NCBI GenBank assembly: GCA_934427095.1
Contig: CAKRYM010000078.1
Location: forward strand, 1-7,103
Source: an uncultured Bacillota bacterium
GTDB taxonomy: Bacteria > Bacillota > Dehalobacteriia > UBA4068
Reading direction: 5' to 3'
Length of the DNA: 7,103 bases
Part shown: piece after piece, positions 1 through 5,209 of the stretch
Position numbering within the stretch: the stretch's first letter is position 1
Layout: each line of letters begins with the position of its first letter
The notes under the pieces: generated by a model
Told to the model about the DNA's origin: nothing
The model's database searches: none
Seen by the model: the letters and a program-made list of their open reading frames with translations, nothing else
Made by a program: the position numbers and the translations under genes

Positions 1-610
1 CTGTATTTGTGATGAAATCTGCGAAAGAATATCCCAGTGAAGTACCAATGATAATGTTAGGCGGATCTCCGCACATGGTAGCCGAGCCTCCCAGGTTTGC
101 ACAGAATACTTCTGACAAAATCATGGGAACCGGATTAAATTTTAAAAGCTGGGCCAGTTCTACCGTAACGGCTGCCAGAAACAGGATTACGGTGATGCTG
201 TCAATGAACATGGCTAAGAAACCAGACATGAGCATGAAAGCAATCAACAACGGAATAATGCGATATTTCACCAGTTTCGCCAAAAGCAGGCATAGCCAGC
301 GGAAAAAGCCGGATTTCGCCATGCTTTCCACCATGACCATCATCCCAGCAATAAAGAAAATGGTGGTCCAGTTTACCCCCATGGAGGATTCGGACTGGCC
401 AGGGCCTGGATACCAAAATTCAGGCGTACCAATGCTGGCGATATTCAGCGTTTCCCATAGGGCTTGCGGACTTTTCTGCATGCCCAAAAATACCACGGCA
501 ATCATGACGATTGCCCCAATGATTGCCGGAATCCACCGTTCCCATTTATCGGTAATGATGACAACAAACATGGTTAAGAAAATAACAGTTGCCACAATCT
601 GACTGGCCAA
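1..610 (-). CDS. ArsB/NhaD/SLC13-type membrane ion transporter, N-terminal part
   Basis: This is a polytopic inner-membrane permease of the ion transporter (IT) superfamily. The first 203 residues are visible and the rest lies beyond the left edge. Residues 4-20, 27-43, 82-97, 119-135 and 138-155 are hydrophobic helices. Two family signatures support the call: a GFLAMFIDSITVILF segment near 130-144, equivalent to the FLDNVTTV loop of ArsB/P-protein members, and NLGGSATMCGDPPNIIIG at 172-189, the hallmark GDPPN re-entrant loop. The usual DN of the first loop is DS here. I chose the TTG at 610-608 because an in-frame TAG lies just upstream and an AGGGGGG ribosome site sits seven bases before it. 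It is transcribed leftward from a promoter near 771-799. The substrate cannot be told: arsenite, Na+/H+, dicarboxylate and citrate are all possible within the superfamily. The family is secure, the substrate is not. Confidence 0.85.
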   Translation of the reverse strand, partial: MASQIVATVIFLTMFVVIITDKWERWIPAIIGAIVMIAVVFLGMQKSPQALWETLNIASIGTPEFWYPGPGQSESSMGVNWTTIFFIAGMMVMVESMAKSGFFRWLCLLLAKLVKYRIIPLLIAFMLMSGFLAMFIDSITVILFLAAVTVELAQLLKFNPVPMILSEVFCANLGGSATMCGDPPNIIIGTSLGYSFADFITNT

Positions 611-698
611 AAGAATACCCCCCTACCGCACAAAATTATCCTTTAAATCTATAGAAAAAAGTTAACCAAAACTTAACGAAGGGATGGAAAATCATTAC

Positions 699-715
699 AA
701 CCTTTTCGGTTGTTA
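699..715. repeat. Small inverted repeat in the transporter leader
   Basis: ACAACC and GGTTGT flank a five-base TTTTC spacer, giving a six-base-pair stem inside the predicted long leader of the leftward transporter gene. On the plus strand it is followed by a modest T-rich stretch. It could be a weak terminator, a regulator site or chance; nothing in the sequence decides this. Confidence 0.25.
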
Positions 716-770
716 AGCTTTTGTCAAAATGAGGTCAAGAAGTTGTCAGAAAAATCTTAAAACTTAAATC

Positions 771-799
771 ATTATACACAATTTTCAGACAAAGAGCAA
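771..799 (-). promoter_or_regulatory. Sigma-A-type promoter for the leftward transporter gene
   Basis: On the minus strand TTGCTC (799-794) and a consensus TATAAT (776-771) are separated by exactly 17 bases. The predicted start near 764 gives a leader of about 150 nt before the TTG codon, long enough to carry regulation. The leader contains an ACAACC/GGTTGT inverted repeat but no recognised riboswitch. Confidence 0.6.
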
Positions 800-891
800 G
801 TGCCTTTCATAAAAAAACACATTTTCTTAATCATACACAACCTCCCCCCCAGGAAAAGGCCGTATTTCCCCGGGCTTTTCCTGAGAAATGG

Positions 892-920
892 TTGCCCAAA
901 AGAAAAGATTCTGCTATAAT
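892..920 (+). promoter_or_regulatory. Extended -10 promoter of the zinc-ribbon repeat protein
   Basis: TTGCCC (892-897), a 17-base spacer and consensus TATAAT (915-920) preceded by TGC form an extended -10 promoter. Transcription would start near 927, giving a leader of about 40 nt before the ATG at 967. The promoter lies inside the open frame upstream of that ATG, which argues against any earlier start codon. Confidence 0.75.
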
Positions 921-966
921 AATTAAGTTAAATATCGTCAAATCCCGACAGAAAGAGGATCAACAT

Positions 967-1593
967 ATGAAAAAACTCGCTTTTCTTCCCTTGGGGATGC
1001 TTTCCCTTTTCTTCTCCGCACCAGCCTTAGCTACGGAGACCGCCACTTCTTTAGGGGAAACAGACTGCTCCTTTTGCCATTTTTGCCCAGCGCCCTTTGG
1101 TTACTGCCTGCTATGGTGGATTGCCGCCGGACTGCTGCTCTTATTGATTCTGGTGGCCTTGTTGACGGCTAAACGGACCTGTCCCATTTGCGGCCGGCGT
1201 AACCGCCGCGGCGTGGTAGTTTGCCCGGAATGCGGCTATAACCAGAAAACCGATGAAATGCCGGACTTTGCCAATGGCAGCATTTTCTCGGATCGTGCCG
1301 CCGCAGACCCTTTGTCCCAGAAAAATTTCCCCTTCCGGCATACGGCTCCGGCAGAACCCGTAGCTCCCGCTGAACCCGCTGCCCCGGCAGAGCCCGCTGC
1401 CCCGGCTGAACCCGTGGCTCCCGCTGAACCCGTGGCTCCCGCTGAACCCGCTGCTCCCGCAGAGCCCGCTGCCCCGGCTGAACCCGCTGCTCCCGCAGAG
1501 CCCGCGCCGCAAAGAAAGTTCTGCATGCAATGTGGTACACCGCTGCCCATGAGCGCCCGCTTCTGCGGTCGCTGCGGCGCCAAACAAGAATAA
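967..1593 (+). CDS. Signal-peptide, single-helix membrane protein with two zinc ribbons and PAEP repeats
   Basis: This is a 208-residue protein of unknown function. Residues 1-22 are a signal peptide ending in APALA. Residues 34-47 form a short extracytoplasmic patch with four cysteines (C34, C37, C40, C47). Residues 48-67 are a transmembrane helix followed by a basic stop-transfer. A CPIC...CPEC zinc ribbon follows (C72, C75, C86, C89), then a linker, nine six-residue APAEP(A/V) repeats (127-180), and a second ribbon (C186, C189, C200, C203) of the zinc-ribbon_2 style. The predicted topology puts both ribbons in the cytoplasm. I chose the ATG at 967 because AGAGG lies eight bases before it and a signal peptide starts there; the open frame extends back to 892 but overlaps the promoter. 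It is monocistronic, with its own promoter and terminator. Paired ribbons on a flexible Pro/Ala/Glu tether suggest a docking or scaffold role, which is inference. Confidence 0.8.
   Translation: MKKLAFLPLGMLSLFFSAPALATETATSLGETDCSFCHFCPAPFGYCLLWWIAAGLLLLLILVALLTAKRTCPICGRRNRRGVVVCPECGYNQKTDEMPDFANGSIFSDRAAADPLSQKNFPFRHTAPAEPVAPAEPAAPAEPAAPAEPVAPAEPVAPAEPAAPAEPAAPAEPAAPAEPAPQRKFCMQCGTPLPMSARFCGRCGAKQE
1345..1506 (+). repeat. Nine tandem 18-bp repeats coding APAEP(A/V)
   Basis: Nine contiguous in-frame 18-bp units each encode Ala-Pro-Ala-Glu-Pro followed by Ala or Val. Units differ mainly at third positions (GCT/GCC, CCC/CCG, GAA/GAG) and at the last codon (GCT/GCG versus GTA/GTG). The array is GC-rich and likely to vary in copy number by slippage or recombination. 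Since the unit is a multiple of three, copy changes would alter linker length without breaking the frame. Confidence 0.95.
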
Positions 1594-1596
1594 CAC

Positions 1597-1629
1597 AACC
1601 CCCCTTGCGCATCCTGCGCAAGGGGGGTT
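1597..1629. terminator. Long GC-rich hairpin terminator between convergent genes
   Basis: Perfect 15-bp arms (AACCCCCCTTGCGCA at 1597-1611 and its complement at 1615-1629) enclose a three-base loop, followed by CTTTCC. It begins four bases after the zinc-ribbon stop codon and lies 10 bases beyond the galE stop on the other strand, so it probably ends transcription from both sides. The T tract is poor on both strands; stem strength is the main evidence. Confidence 0.8.
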
Positions 1630-1639
1630 CTTTCCTCCA

Positions 1640-2629
1640 TTAGCGGATATATCCATTGGGGTGGGCGCTCTGCCATTGCCAAGTGGTGGACAATATCGTT
1701 TCTAAGCTGGAATATTTCGGTGTCCAACCCAAAATGGCTTTAGCCTTTGCCGAGGAAGCGATCAATTTGGCAATATCCCCGGGCCTGCGCGCCACATAAC
1801 AGGCGGGAATAGGGTGACCGGTAATTTGCCTTGCACAGGCAATCACCTGCTGCACAGAAAAGCCAGTTCCATTCCCTAAGTTAAACACATCACTTTTCCC
1901 ACCTTGCTGCAAATAAGCCAAGGCCAGCAGATGCGCTTCCGCCAAATCGCAAACATGGATATAATCCCGAATGCAGGTACCGTCCGGCGTGGGATAATCC
2001 CCACCAAAAATTTCAATCTCCTGCCGTTTGCCCAAGGGGACTTGGAGAATGGAGGGAATCAAATGGGTTTCTATCTCCTGGTATTCCCCTCGCTTCCCAT
2101 TGGGATGGGCGCCGCAAGCATTAAAATAACGCAAAGCCACATAACGCAAGCCATAAGCCCTTGCCGTCCATTGCATCATTTTTTCCATGGCCAATTTGGT
2201 TTCCCCATAGCAGCTCGTTGGGTTGGTGGGGGCGTCTTCAGCCACGGGGATTTGCTCCGCATCCCCATATACAGCCGCAGAAGAAGAAAAGACCAAGGAA
2301 TCTACCTCATGTTTGCGCATGGCTTGCAATAATAACCTGGTACCACCCAGGTTATTGTCATAATACAGCAAAGGTTTCGCCATACTTTCCCCTACCTGAG
2401 AGCAAGCGGCAAAATGCAGCACAGCCGTGGGCTTTTCCGCATGAAAAACCTTGTCCAAGAAGGCTTCATCCCGGATATCCCCCTGATAAAAGCGAGCCTT
2501 TTGCGGGATGGCAGCCAAATATCCGCTTTGCAAATTGTCAATGATCGCCACATCTTGCCCTTGATCGCATAGAGCCTGGGCCGTATGTCCGCCGATAAAA
2601 CCGGCGCCGCCAGTGACCAAAATGGACAT
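1640..2629 (-). CDS. galE: UDP-glucose 4-epimerase
   Basis: This cytosolic NAD-dependent enzyme interconverts UDP-glucose and UDP-galactose (Leloir pathway and cell-surface sugar supply). The 329 residues match the usual length of about 330-340. The Rossmann signature TGGAGFIG is at 6-13, and D31 ending the second strand would bind the NAD ribose. The FAACSQVGESMAKP segment (73-86), the catalytic serine region SSSAAVYG (115-122) and the YGETK catalytic Tyr141/Lys145 pair are all present. They are followed by RYFNACGAHPNG (167-178), the DGTCIRDYIHVCDLA block (216-230) and RRPGD (281-285). I chose the ATG at 2629 because AAGGAGGG lies six bases upstream; an upstream in-frame extension exists but has no ribosome site. 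It is divergent from rfbA, converges on the zinc-ribbon gene, and appears intact. Confidence 0.96.
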   Translation of the reverse strand: MSILVTGGAGFIGGHTAQALCDQGQDVAIIDNLQSGYLAAIPQKARFYQGDIRDEAFLDKVFHAEKPTAVLHFAACSQVGESMAKPLLYYDNNLGGTRLLLQAMRKHEVDSLVFSSSAAVYGDAEQIPVAEDAPTNPTSCYGETKLAMEKMMQWTARAYGLRYVALRYFNACGAHPNGKRGEYQEIETHLIPSILQVPLGKRQEIEIFGGDYPTPDGTCIRDYIHVCDLAEAHLLALAYLQQGGKSDVFNLGNGTGFSVQQVIACARQITGHPIPACYVARRPGDIAKLIASSAKAKAILGWTPKYSSLETILSTTWQWQSAHPNGYIR

Positions 2630-2672
2630 GAGATTCCCTCCTTTCCCTTGAGCCAAAAGCTTCTTTTCTTTT

Positions 2673-2701
2673 AGTGTATCATTTGCCTAAGGAAAAAGCA
2701 A
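2673..2701 (-). promoter_or_regulatory. Extended -10 promoter of galE
   Basis: On the minus strand TTGCTT (2701-2696), a 17-base spacer and TACACT (2678-2673) preceded by TGA form an extended -10 promoter. The leader to the ATG at 2629 would be about 35-40 nt. Confidence 0.6.
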
Positions 2702-2719
2702 ATTTGAGCGAATTCTGTC

Positions 2720-2753
2720 TGTTCTCTTTCTGAACAAAAAAGAGAATTTTCTC
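2720..2753. promoter_or_regulatory. Inverted repeats between the divergent galE and rfbA promoters
   Basis: TTCTCTTT (2722-2729) and AAAGAGAA (2739-2746) form an eight-base inverted repeat. It overlaps a second one, TGTTC/GAACA (2720-2724 and 2732-2736), and a third, GAGAA/TTCTC (2742-2753). The cluster lies between the two outward-facing -35 elements, where a shared operator would be expected. The sequence is low in complexity, so chance is possible. Confidence 0.3.
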
Positions 2754-2771
2754 ACTTTTCTTTCTTTTCTC

Positions 2772-2800
2772 TTGAGCCTTCCTTCCCTTTGTGATACTAT
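2772..2800 (+). promoter_or_regulatory. Extended -10 promoter of rfbA
   Basis: TTGAGC (2772-2777), a 17-base spacer and TACTAT (2795-2800) preceded by TGA form an extended -10 promoter. Transcription would start near 2807, leaving a leader of about 64 nt. Confidence 0.65.
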
Positions 2801-2814
2801 ACCCATTGAACAAG

Positions 2815-2848
2815 GCGGGAGAAGCTTGCCAAGGGCTTATCTCCCCGC
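2815..2848 (+). promoter_or_regulatory. Leader hairpin upstream of rfbA
   Basis: GCGGGAGAAGC (2815-2825) can pair with the 2835-2848 segment in an 11-bp stem with two small bulges and a nine-base loop. It lies just after the predicted transcription start and about 16 bases before the ribosome site. It has no T tract, so it is more likely a 5' stabilising or regulatory hairpin than a terminator. Confidence 0.4.
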
Positions 2849-2870
2849 GCCAGCAAAAAAGGAGATGCAA

Positions 2871-3803
2871 ATGAATACCGTCCATGACGTCATGCAAGCC
2901 ACCAGCAAAGAACGAAAGCCCAGCCCCTGGAAAAAGGGAATCCTCCTGGCTGCGGGCAGAGGAACTAGGCTTTACCCCATGACCTTGCCAGTAGCCAAGC
3001 CTTTGCTGCCTGTGTATGACAAGCCGATGCTTTATTACCCATTGTCCGTTTTGATGCAGGCCGGCATCCAAGAAGTACTCATCATTGTACCCCCTGGAGA
3101 ATTGGAAATTTTCTCCCGGCTTTTGGGGGATGGAACCAGTTTAGGCATGTCCATCCAATATAAAGAGCAGCCCGTACAACGAGGGATTGCCGATGCCTTT
3201 ATGGTGGGGGAAGACTTTATCGGTCAAGATCCGGTTTGCCTCATTTTGGGGGACAATATTTTCTATGGGGAAAGCTTAAGACCCTGCTTAGCCCAGGCGC
3301 AAGCAACGACGGACTCTGCCATTGTCTTTGGCTGCTGGGTGGAGGACCCTAGACCCTTTGGTGTGGTGGAATTCAACGAAGAGGGCAAAGCCGTGAGCAT
3401 TGAGGAAAAGCCGGCACATCCCCGTTCTCATTATATCGTACCTGGGTTATATTTCTATGACAACCAGGTGGTGGACATCGCCAAAAACGTTCAGCCCTCC
3501 CAACGGGGAGAATTGGAAATCACCTCGGTAAACAATGCCTATTTACAACGGCATCAGCTCCATGTGATTCCTTTGGGTCAGGATTTTGTCTGGCTGGACG
3601 CCGGTACGGAAAACAGCCTCTTAGAATCTGCCCATACCATCCGGGCGATCCAAGAGAAAAGCGGCCGCTACGTGGCATGCTTGGAGGAAATTGCTCTGGT
3701 AAACGGTTGGATCACGCCGGAGCAGGCGGAGAAAGCCGCCCGCCGCATTGAAAAAACCAAATACGGGCAATATCTCTTATCGGTTTTATCCCAATGGAAA
3801 TAA
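2871..3803 (+). CDS. rfbA: Glucose-1-phosphate thymidylyltransferase
   Basis: RmlA/RfbA joins dTTP and glucose-1-phosphate to make dTDP-glucose and pyrophosphate, the first step towards dTDP-rhamnose and other deoxysugars. The 310 residues carry the nucleotidyltransferase signature KGILLAAGRGTRLYPMT (22-38), KPLLPVYDKPMLYYPLSVLM (43-62), the YKEQPVQRGIADAF base-recognition loop (97-110), LGDNIFYG with the metal-binding Asp128, GELEITSVN (213-221) and FVWLDAGT with Asp243. The C-terminal helices are also of RmlA type. About 20 residues precede the usual N-terminus. I chose the ATG at 2871 because GGAG lies six bases before it; the ATG at 2865 overlaps that site. The commonest form reads AGGSGTRL where this has AAGRGTRL. 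No rmlB, rmlC or rmlD is present here, so the rest of the pathway must lie elsewhere. It could be named rmlA. Confidence 0.94.
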   Translation: MNTVHDVMQATSKERKPSPWKKGILLAAGRGTRLYPMTLPVAKPLLPVYDKPMLYYPLSVLMQAGIQEVLIIVPPGELEIFSRLLGDGTSLGMSIQYKEQPVQRGIADAFMVGEDFIGQDPVCLILGDNIFYGESLRPCLAQAQATTDSAIVFGCWVEDPRPFGVVEFNEEGKAVSIEEKPAHPRSHYIVPGLYFYDNQVVDIAKNVQPSQRGELEITSVNNAYLQRHQLHVIPLGQDFVWLDAGTENSLLESAHTIRAIQEKSGRYVACLEEIALVNGWITPEQAEKAARRIEKTKYGQYLLSVLSQWK

Positions 3804-3810
3804 CCTTTCC

Positions 3811-3841
3811 CACCACCTCCCAGCTGAGGTGGTGTTTTTTT
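3811..3841 (+). terminator. Intrinsic terminator of rfbA
   Basis: CACCACCTC (3811-3819) pairs with GAGGTGGTG (3826-3834) around a six-base loop and is followed by seven T (3835-3841). This is a textbook rho-independent terminator, placed eight bases after the stop codon. Confidence 0.93.
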
Positions 3842-3888
3842 GCACTGCAAACTAGTTTGGGAAAGTTTTCTAAAATCACACTTTGATC

Positions 3889-3917
3889 TTGACTTTAACA
3901 ATATTAAATGATAACAT
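3889..3917 (+). promoter_or_regulatory. Extended -10 promoter of the DUF2089-like operon
   Basis: TTGACT (3889-3894), a 17-base spacer and TAACAT (3912-3917) preceded by TGA form an extended -10 promoter. The predicted start near 3924 leaves a short leader of under 20 nt with AAGGAG close to the 5' end. Confidence 0.7.
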
Positions 3918-3941
3918 CAATATTATTAAAGGAGAGTGCCT

Positions 3942-4244
3942 ATGGATTTACAAGTTATACCGGAATGGATGACGAATTTAGATGATGAGGATATGGTCTT
4001 TATCAAGAAATTCCTTTGCGCTTCCGGCTCCCTGAAAGAAATGGCCCAACAATATCAGGTCACCTATCCCACAGTCAGACTTAGGCTGGACAAGTTGATT
4101 CAGAAAATTCAGCTAAGCGACAGTGCGGAAAATGACCCCTATATCGCCTTGGTCAAACGCCTAGCCATCAATGACAGGCTGGATTTTGACACGGCCAAAA
4201 TCTTGATTACCGAATACAAAAAAAACCAGAGAAAGGTGGAATAA
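3942..4244 (+). CDS. DUF2089-like helix-turn-helix protein
   Basis: This small 100-residue cytosolic protein is probably DNA-binding. It has the pattern I associate with the C-terminal part of DUF2089 proteins: an acidic start with FIKKFLCASGSLKEMA (20-35), then YQVTYPTVRLRLDKLIQKI (38-56). Residues 29-54 read as a helix-turn-helix whose recognition helix is TYPTVRLRLDKLI. The N-terminal zinc ribbon carried by many longer relatives is absent, as there is only one cysteine. I chose the ATG at 3942 because GGAG lies seven bases before it; a GTG two codons earlier is too close to that site. The next gene starts one base after its stop, so the two are co-transcribed and probably translationally coupled. 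It likely acts as a transcriptional regulator with the membrane partner as sensor or target; that pairing is inference. Confidence 0.75.
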   Translation: MDLQVIPEWMTNLDDEDMVFIKKFLCASGSLKEMAQQYQVTYPTVRLRLDKLIQKIQLSDSAENDPYIALVKRLAINDRLDFDTAKILITEYKKNQRKVE

Positions 4245-4245
4245 C

Positions 4246-4575
4246 ATGAATTTCAGTTTACTTCTTCTCTTTGGCATCCTGCTCTTCATCCTCTTTATCG
4301 GTATTGTTTTTCTCCAAATTATCCTGGCGAAACGGGAAAATAAATACCTGGGCTTGATTTTACCAGCGATTTGCTTTTTGCTTTCCTTAATTTTCCCCTT
4401 GAACTTTGCCGTTTTTGGCCGTGTGGAAATGCTGTCTACCGCTTTCCAGCTGTTTCTGGTTTTCCTTTTGTCCAATATTCCCACCCTTATTCTATTGGGG
4501 ATTTATTGGGCTTGCCGGCAAAAATACCGCAGCCAAAATCAGATGAAAAAAATGAATATCCAGGATTTACACTAA
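4246..4575 (+). CDS. Small three-helix membrane protein paired with the DUF2089-like regulator
   Basis: This 109-residue hydrophobic protein has three predicted transmembrane helices (about 4-26, 35-57 and 66-90), a short positively charged loop after the first (AKRENK, 28-33) and a hydrophilic, basic C-terminal tail (91-109). No catalytic motif or known family is recognised. It starts one base after the stop of the regulator gene, and AGGTGG upstream can serve as ribosome site. A strong terminator follows. The tight coupling suggests joint function, for instance a membrane protein that senses stress or sequesters the regulator, but the sequence does not show this directly. Confidence 0.7.
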   Translation: MNFSLLLLFGILLFILFIGIVFLQIILAKRENKYLGLILPAICFLLSLIFPLNFAVFGRVEMLSTAFQLFLVFLLSNIPTLILLGIYWACRQKYRSQNQMKKMNIQDLH

Positions 4576-4591
4576 GCCCGTTAAACGGGCG

Positions 4592-4630
4592 AAAATGGCA
4601 AAGCCTTTTGCTAGACTTTGCCATTTTTTT
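4592..4630 (+). terminator. Intrinsic terminator of the two-gene operon
   Basis: AAAATGGCAAAG (4592-4603) pairs with CTTTGCCATTTT (4616-4627), and the run of seven T at 4624-4630 follows or overlaps the stem end. A smaller hairpin, GCCCGT/ACGGGC (4576-4590), sits between the stop codon and this terminator. Confidence 0.9.
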
Positions 4631-4640
4631 CGGTTATCCT
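4612..4640 (+). promoter_or_regulatory. Possible promoter of the XRE gene, overlapping the terminator
   Basis: TAGACT (4612-4617) and TATCCT (4635-4640) are 17 bases apart, each matching the sigma-A consensus at four of six positions. The -35 lies in the loop and right arm of the preceding terminator. This is the only candidate in the 98 bases between the operon and the XRE start; read-through past the terminator is the alternative. Confidence 0.3.
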
Positions 4641-4673
4641 AAACTTACGTCATTTACTTAGGAGGAAAACGTC

Positions 4674-5131
4674 ATGACCTTAGGCCAACATTTCGCCCAG
4701 GCCCGGAAAAAAGCGGCCTTTCCCAAGAAGAGATCGGGGAAAAGCTAGGCGTTAGCCGGCAGACCATTTCCAAATGGGAAACCGATGAAACCCTGCCAGA
4801 CATTTGCCAAGCGAAAAAATTAGCTGCTTTATATCATCTCTCCTTAGATGAACTGATTGATTTTGACCTGGATATAGAAGAAATTACGCAAGTCATTGCC
4901 AAAACCAGCGAGGAAAAGCAGCAAGCAATCAACTGGACGGAACTTTGGGGACAAAAATACCCGGTGCTCCTCTCTTACCCCCAAACCGTGGACATCCCGT
5001 CCTACAGCGGCCCCTTGCAAACCCTGCTCAACCAATTGCGGCAGGATTACGGCTATTCGGAGATGGATGCGCTTTTGGTGCTGAAAGATATTTTGGCTAA
5101 CGTTTGGCAAGAAAAAAATCAGCCCAAGTAA
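4674..5131 (+). pseudogene. XRE-family transcriptional regulator, broken by a one-base frameshift
   Basis: The ATG at 4674 has AGGAGG eight bases upstream and starts MTLGQHFAQARKK. The frame then hits a TAG at 4746-4748. Reading one base back after the six-A run (4707-4712) restores a typical XRE helix-turn-helix, SGLSQEEIGEKLGVSRQTIS then KWE, and stays open to the TAA at 5129-5131. The restored protein would be 152 residues: HTH at about 5-60, ending in the usual LSLDELIDFDLD segment, then a C-terminal domain of unknown function (about 65-150). The downstream frame is undamaged, so either one A is missing from the read consensus or the mutation is recent. Programmed -1 slippage is a weaker possibility because the heptamer is G AAA AAA rather than A AAA AAG. 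The restored product would be a cytosolic DNA-binding regulator. Confidence 0.85.
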
Positions 5132-5139
5132 GGCTGATT
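5117..5139 (-). terminator. Terminator for the leftward yczE-like gene, overlapping the XRE stop codon
   Basis: AATCAGCC (5117-5124) pairs with GGCTGATT (5132-5139) around a seven-base loop. On the minus strand it is followed by a T run (complement of the A run at 5112-5118), the form of an intrinsic terminator. It lies about 40 bases past the yczE-like stop codon and covers the end of the XRE gene. Confidence 0.75.
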
Positions 5140-5163
5140 CTCTCATCTTAACATACGGTAATC

Positions 5164-5209
5164 AGAAACGGCTGGTGTATCAGGTTAACCAAGCCGTTTC
5201 TACTTTTTT
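5164..5209 (+). terminator. Terminator for the XRE gene, overlapping the yczE-like stop codon
   Basis: AGAAACGGCT (5164-5173) pairs with AGCCGTTTCT (5192-5201). The stem can extend by GGT/ACC with one bulged base. On the plus strand a run of six T follows (5204-5209). The loop holds the stop codon of the leftward gene (5180-5182), so each convergent gene ends inside the other's terminator. Confidence 0.8.

Larger units (their letters stand above)
625..966. other. Intergenic region between divergent transporter and zinc-ribbon genes
   Basis: There is no gene here. The stretch holds the leftward promoter (771-799), the rightward promoter (892-920), the small inverted repeat at 699-715, a run of seven C at 844-850 and an imperfect inverted repeat (AGGAAAAG at about 851-858 with CTTTTCCT at about 875-882) just before the rightward -35. 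The last could be an operator or a transcript hairpin. It has no T tract on either strand, so I do not call it a terminator. Confidence 0.6.

Noticed and set aside
9..602. Long plus-strand open frame of 197 codons
   Set aside because: It is opposite the transporter gene; its Met-rich translation shows no family pattern, while the minus strand has membrane helices and the GDPPN signature.
851..882. Terminator before the zinc-ribbon gene
   Set aside because: The stem AGGAAAAG/CTTTTCCT has a long loop and no T tract on either side.
892..966. Upstream start for the zinc-ribbon repeat protein at 892
   Set aside because: It would overlap the extended -10 promoter and bury the signal peptide behind 25 residues with no ribosome site.
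1345..1506. CRISPR array
   Set aside because: The units are contiguous 18-bp coding repeats with no unique spacers and stay in frame with the zinc-ribbon protein.
1141..1727. Three long minus-strand frames across the repeat protein
   Set aside because: They are created by the GC-rich 18-bp repeats, giving low-complexity translations, and they cross the terminator and the 3' end of galE.
4705..4716. Programmed -1 ribosomal frameshift in the XRE gene
   Set aside because: The heptamer is G AAA AAA, which re-pairs poorly in the P site. No clear stimulatory stem or upstream Shine-Dalgarno was seen, and XRE regulators are not known to need recoding.
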